The notes under the pieces: generated by a model
Database searches by the model: none
The model's input: the letters and a program-made list of their open reading frames with translations, nothing else
What the model was told of the DNA's origin: nothing
Shown: piece after piece, positions 6,835-6,963 of the stretch
How positions within the stretch are numbered: position 1 is the first letter of the stretch
Layout: every line of letters begins with the position of its first letter
Position numbers and translations under genes: made by a program
DNA from: Actinomycetota bacterium
GTDB lineage: Bacteria; Actinomycetota; Humimicrobiia; Humimicrobiales; Humimicrobiaceae
Assembly: GCA_023475715.1 (NCBI GenBank)
Contig: JAMCVO010000487.1
Location: 1-6,963, forward strand
Direction of reading: 5' to 3'
Length of the DNA: 6,963 nt

Positions 6835-6963
6835 TTAGGGTATGATAAGTTTAATGTCTAAAACCTCACAGGTTTTTATAAGCTCTTCACTGCAATCACC
6901 TTTTACCACATGAATGTGGTTTGATCTTAATGAGTTAATAAAACTATCCTGGCTGCAATCAAG
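6835..6963 (-). CDS. C-terminal 42 codons of an unidentified protein, cut by the window edge
   Basis: The minus strand is open from the window edge to a TAA at 6837-6835. The end of the protein reads SNHIHVVKGDCSEELIKTCE (14-33 of the visible part) and then VLDIKLIIP. Alternating hydrophobic strand, Gly-Asp, helix and strand suggest an alpha/beta fold, such as a Rossmann-like or TIM-barrel element, but I do not recognise the family. The gene runs in the same direction as the rest and ends about 530 bp before the UroD-like operon. The decayed stretch that follows is partly in the same frame, so this could be the upstream part of one broken gene rather than a true C-terminus. Confidence 0.45.
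   Translation of the reverse strand, partial: LDCSQDSFINSLRSNHIHVVKGDCSEELIKTCEVLDIKLIIP

Noticed and set aside
6860..6920. Two perfect 7-bp inverted repeats (6860-6866/6870-6876 and 6905-6911/6914-6920)
   Set aside because: Both lie inside the open coding end of the partial gene. The first is followed by T on the plus strand, but no plus-strand gene is present for it to terminate.

Overview
This is an AT-rich bacterial segment in which every recognisable gene lies on the minus strand, so the gene order runs from high to low coordinates. The strong GGAGG-type ribosome binding sites and the protein families (several uroporphyrinogen-decarboxylase-like (UroD-like) proteins and a GHL6/GH42-like glycoside hydrolase) suggest a low-GC anaerobe, perhaps Clostridia/Halanaerobiales-like or a related uncultured lineage. 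That placement is inference; there is no rRNA or other marker gene.

Layout, in the direction of transcription. (1) 6963-6835: the last 42 codons of an unidentified protein. (2) 6834-6308: a gap of about 530 bp with no intact gene. It holds protein-like stretches in two frames broken by stops, which I read as a decayed gene. (3) 6307-5102 and 5082-3895: two intact, divergent UroD-superfamily proteins, 19 bp apart and each with a good Shine-Dalgarno, almost certainly one operon. The downstream protein carries the His-x-Cys...Cys set expected of a zinc methyltransferase (MtaA/MtbA type). The upstream one has Asp-x-Asp at the His-x-Cys place. (4) 3805-2956: a third UroD-like gene that is dead, with its start codon apparently changed to ATA, a nonsense codon, a frameshift near a poly-A run, and an in-frame loss of roughly 115 codons covering the active-site core. 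(5) 2860-761: an intact 699-residue GHL6-type putative glycoside hydrolase with a beta-galactosidase-trimerisation-like domain and its own plausible promoter. (6) 543-116: a polyprenyl diphosphate synthase remnant that keeps its N-terminus and C-terminus but lacks the whole catalytic middle. (7) 30-1: the first ten codons of another gene.

As a unit, the window looks like an accessory catabolic locus: two or three UroD/corrinoid-methyltransferase-like proteins beside a carbohydrate-active enzyme. A methyl-transfer role, for example on methylated carbohydrates or plant-derived methyl ethers, is a reasonable hypothesis, but no corrinoid protein or activator is visible here. The second theme is decay. 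Two genes keep both ends but lack the catalytic core, and a third region looks like a heavily eroded gene. Either the region is under relaxed selection or part of the pattern comes from assembly, which read mapping across the two junctions would settle. I found no RNA genes, CRISPR array, transposase or phage gene.
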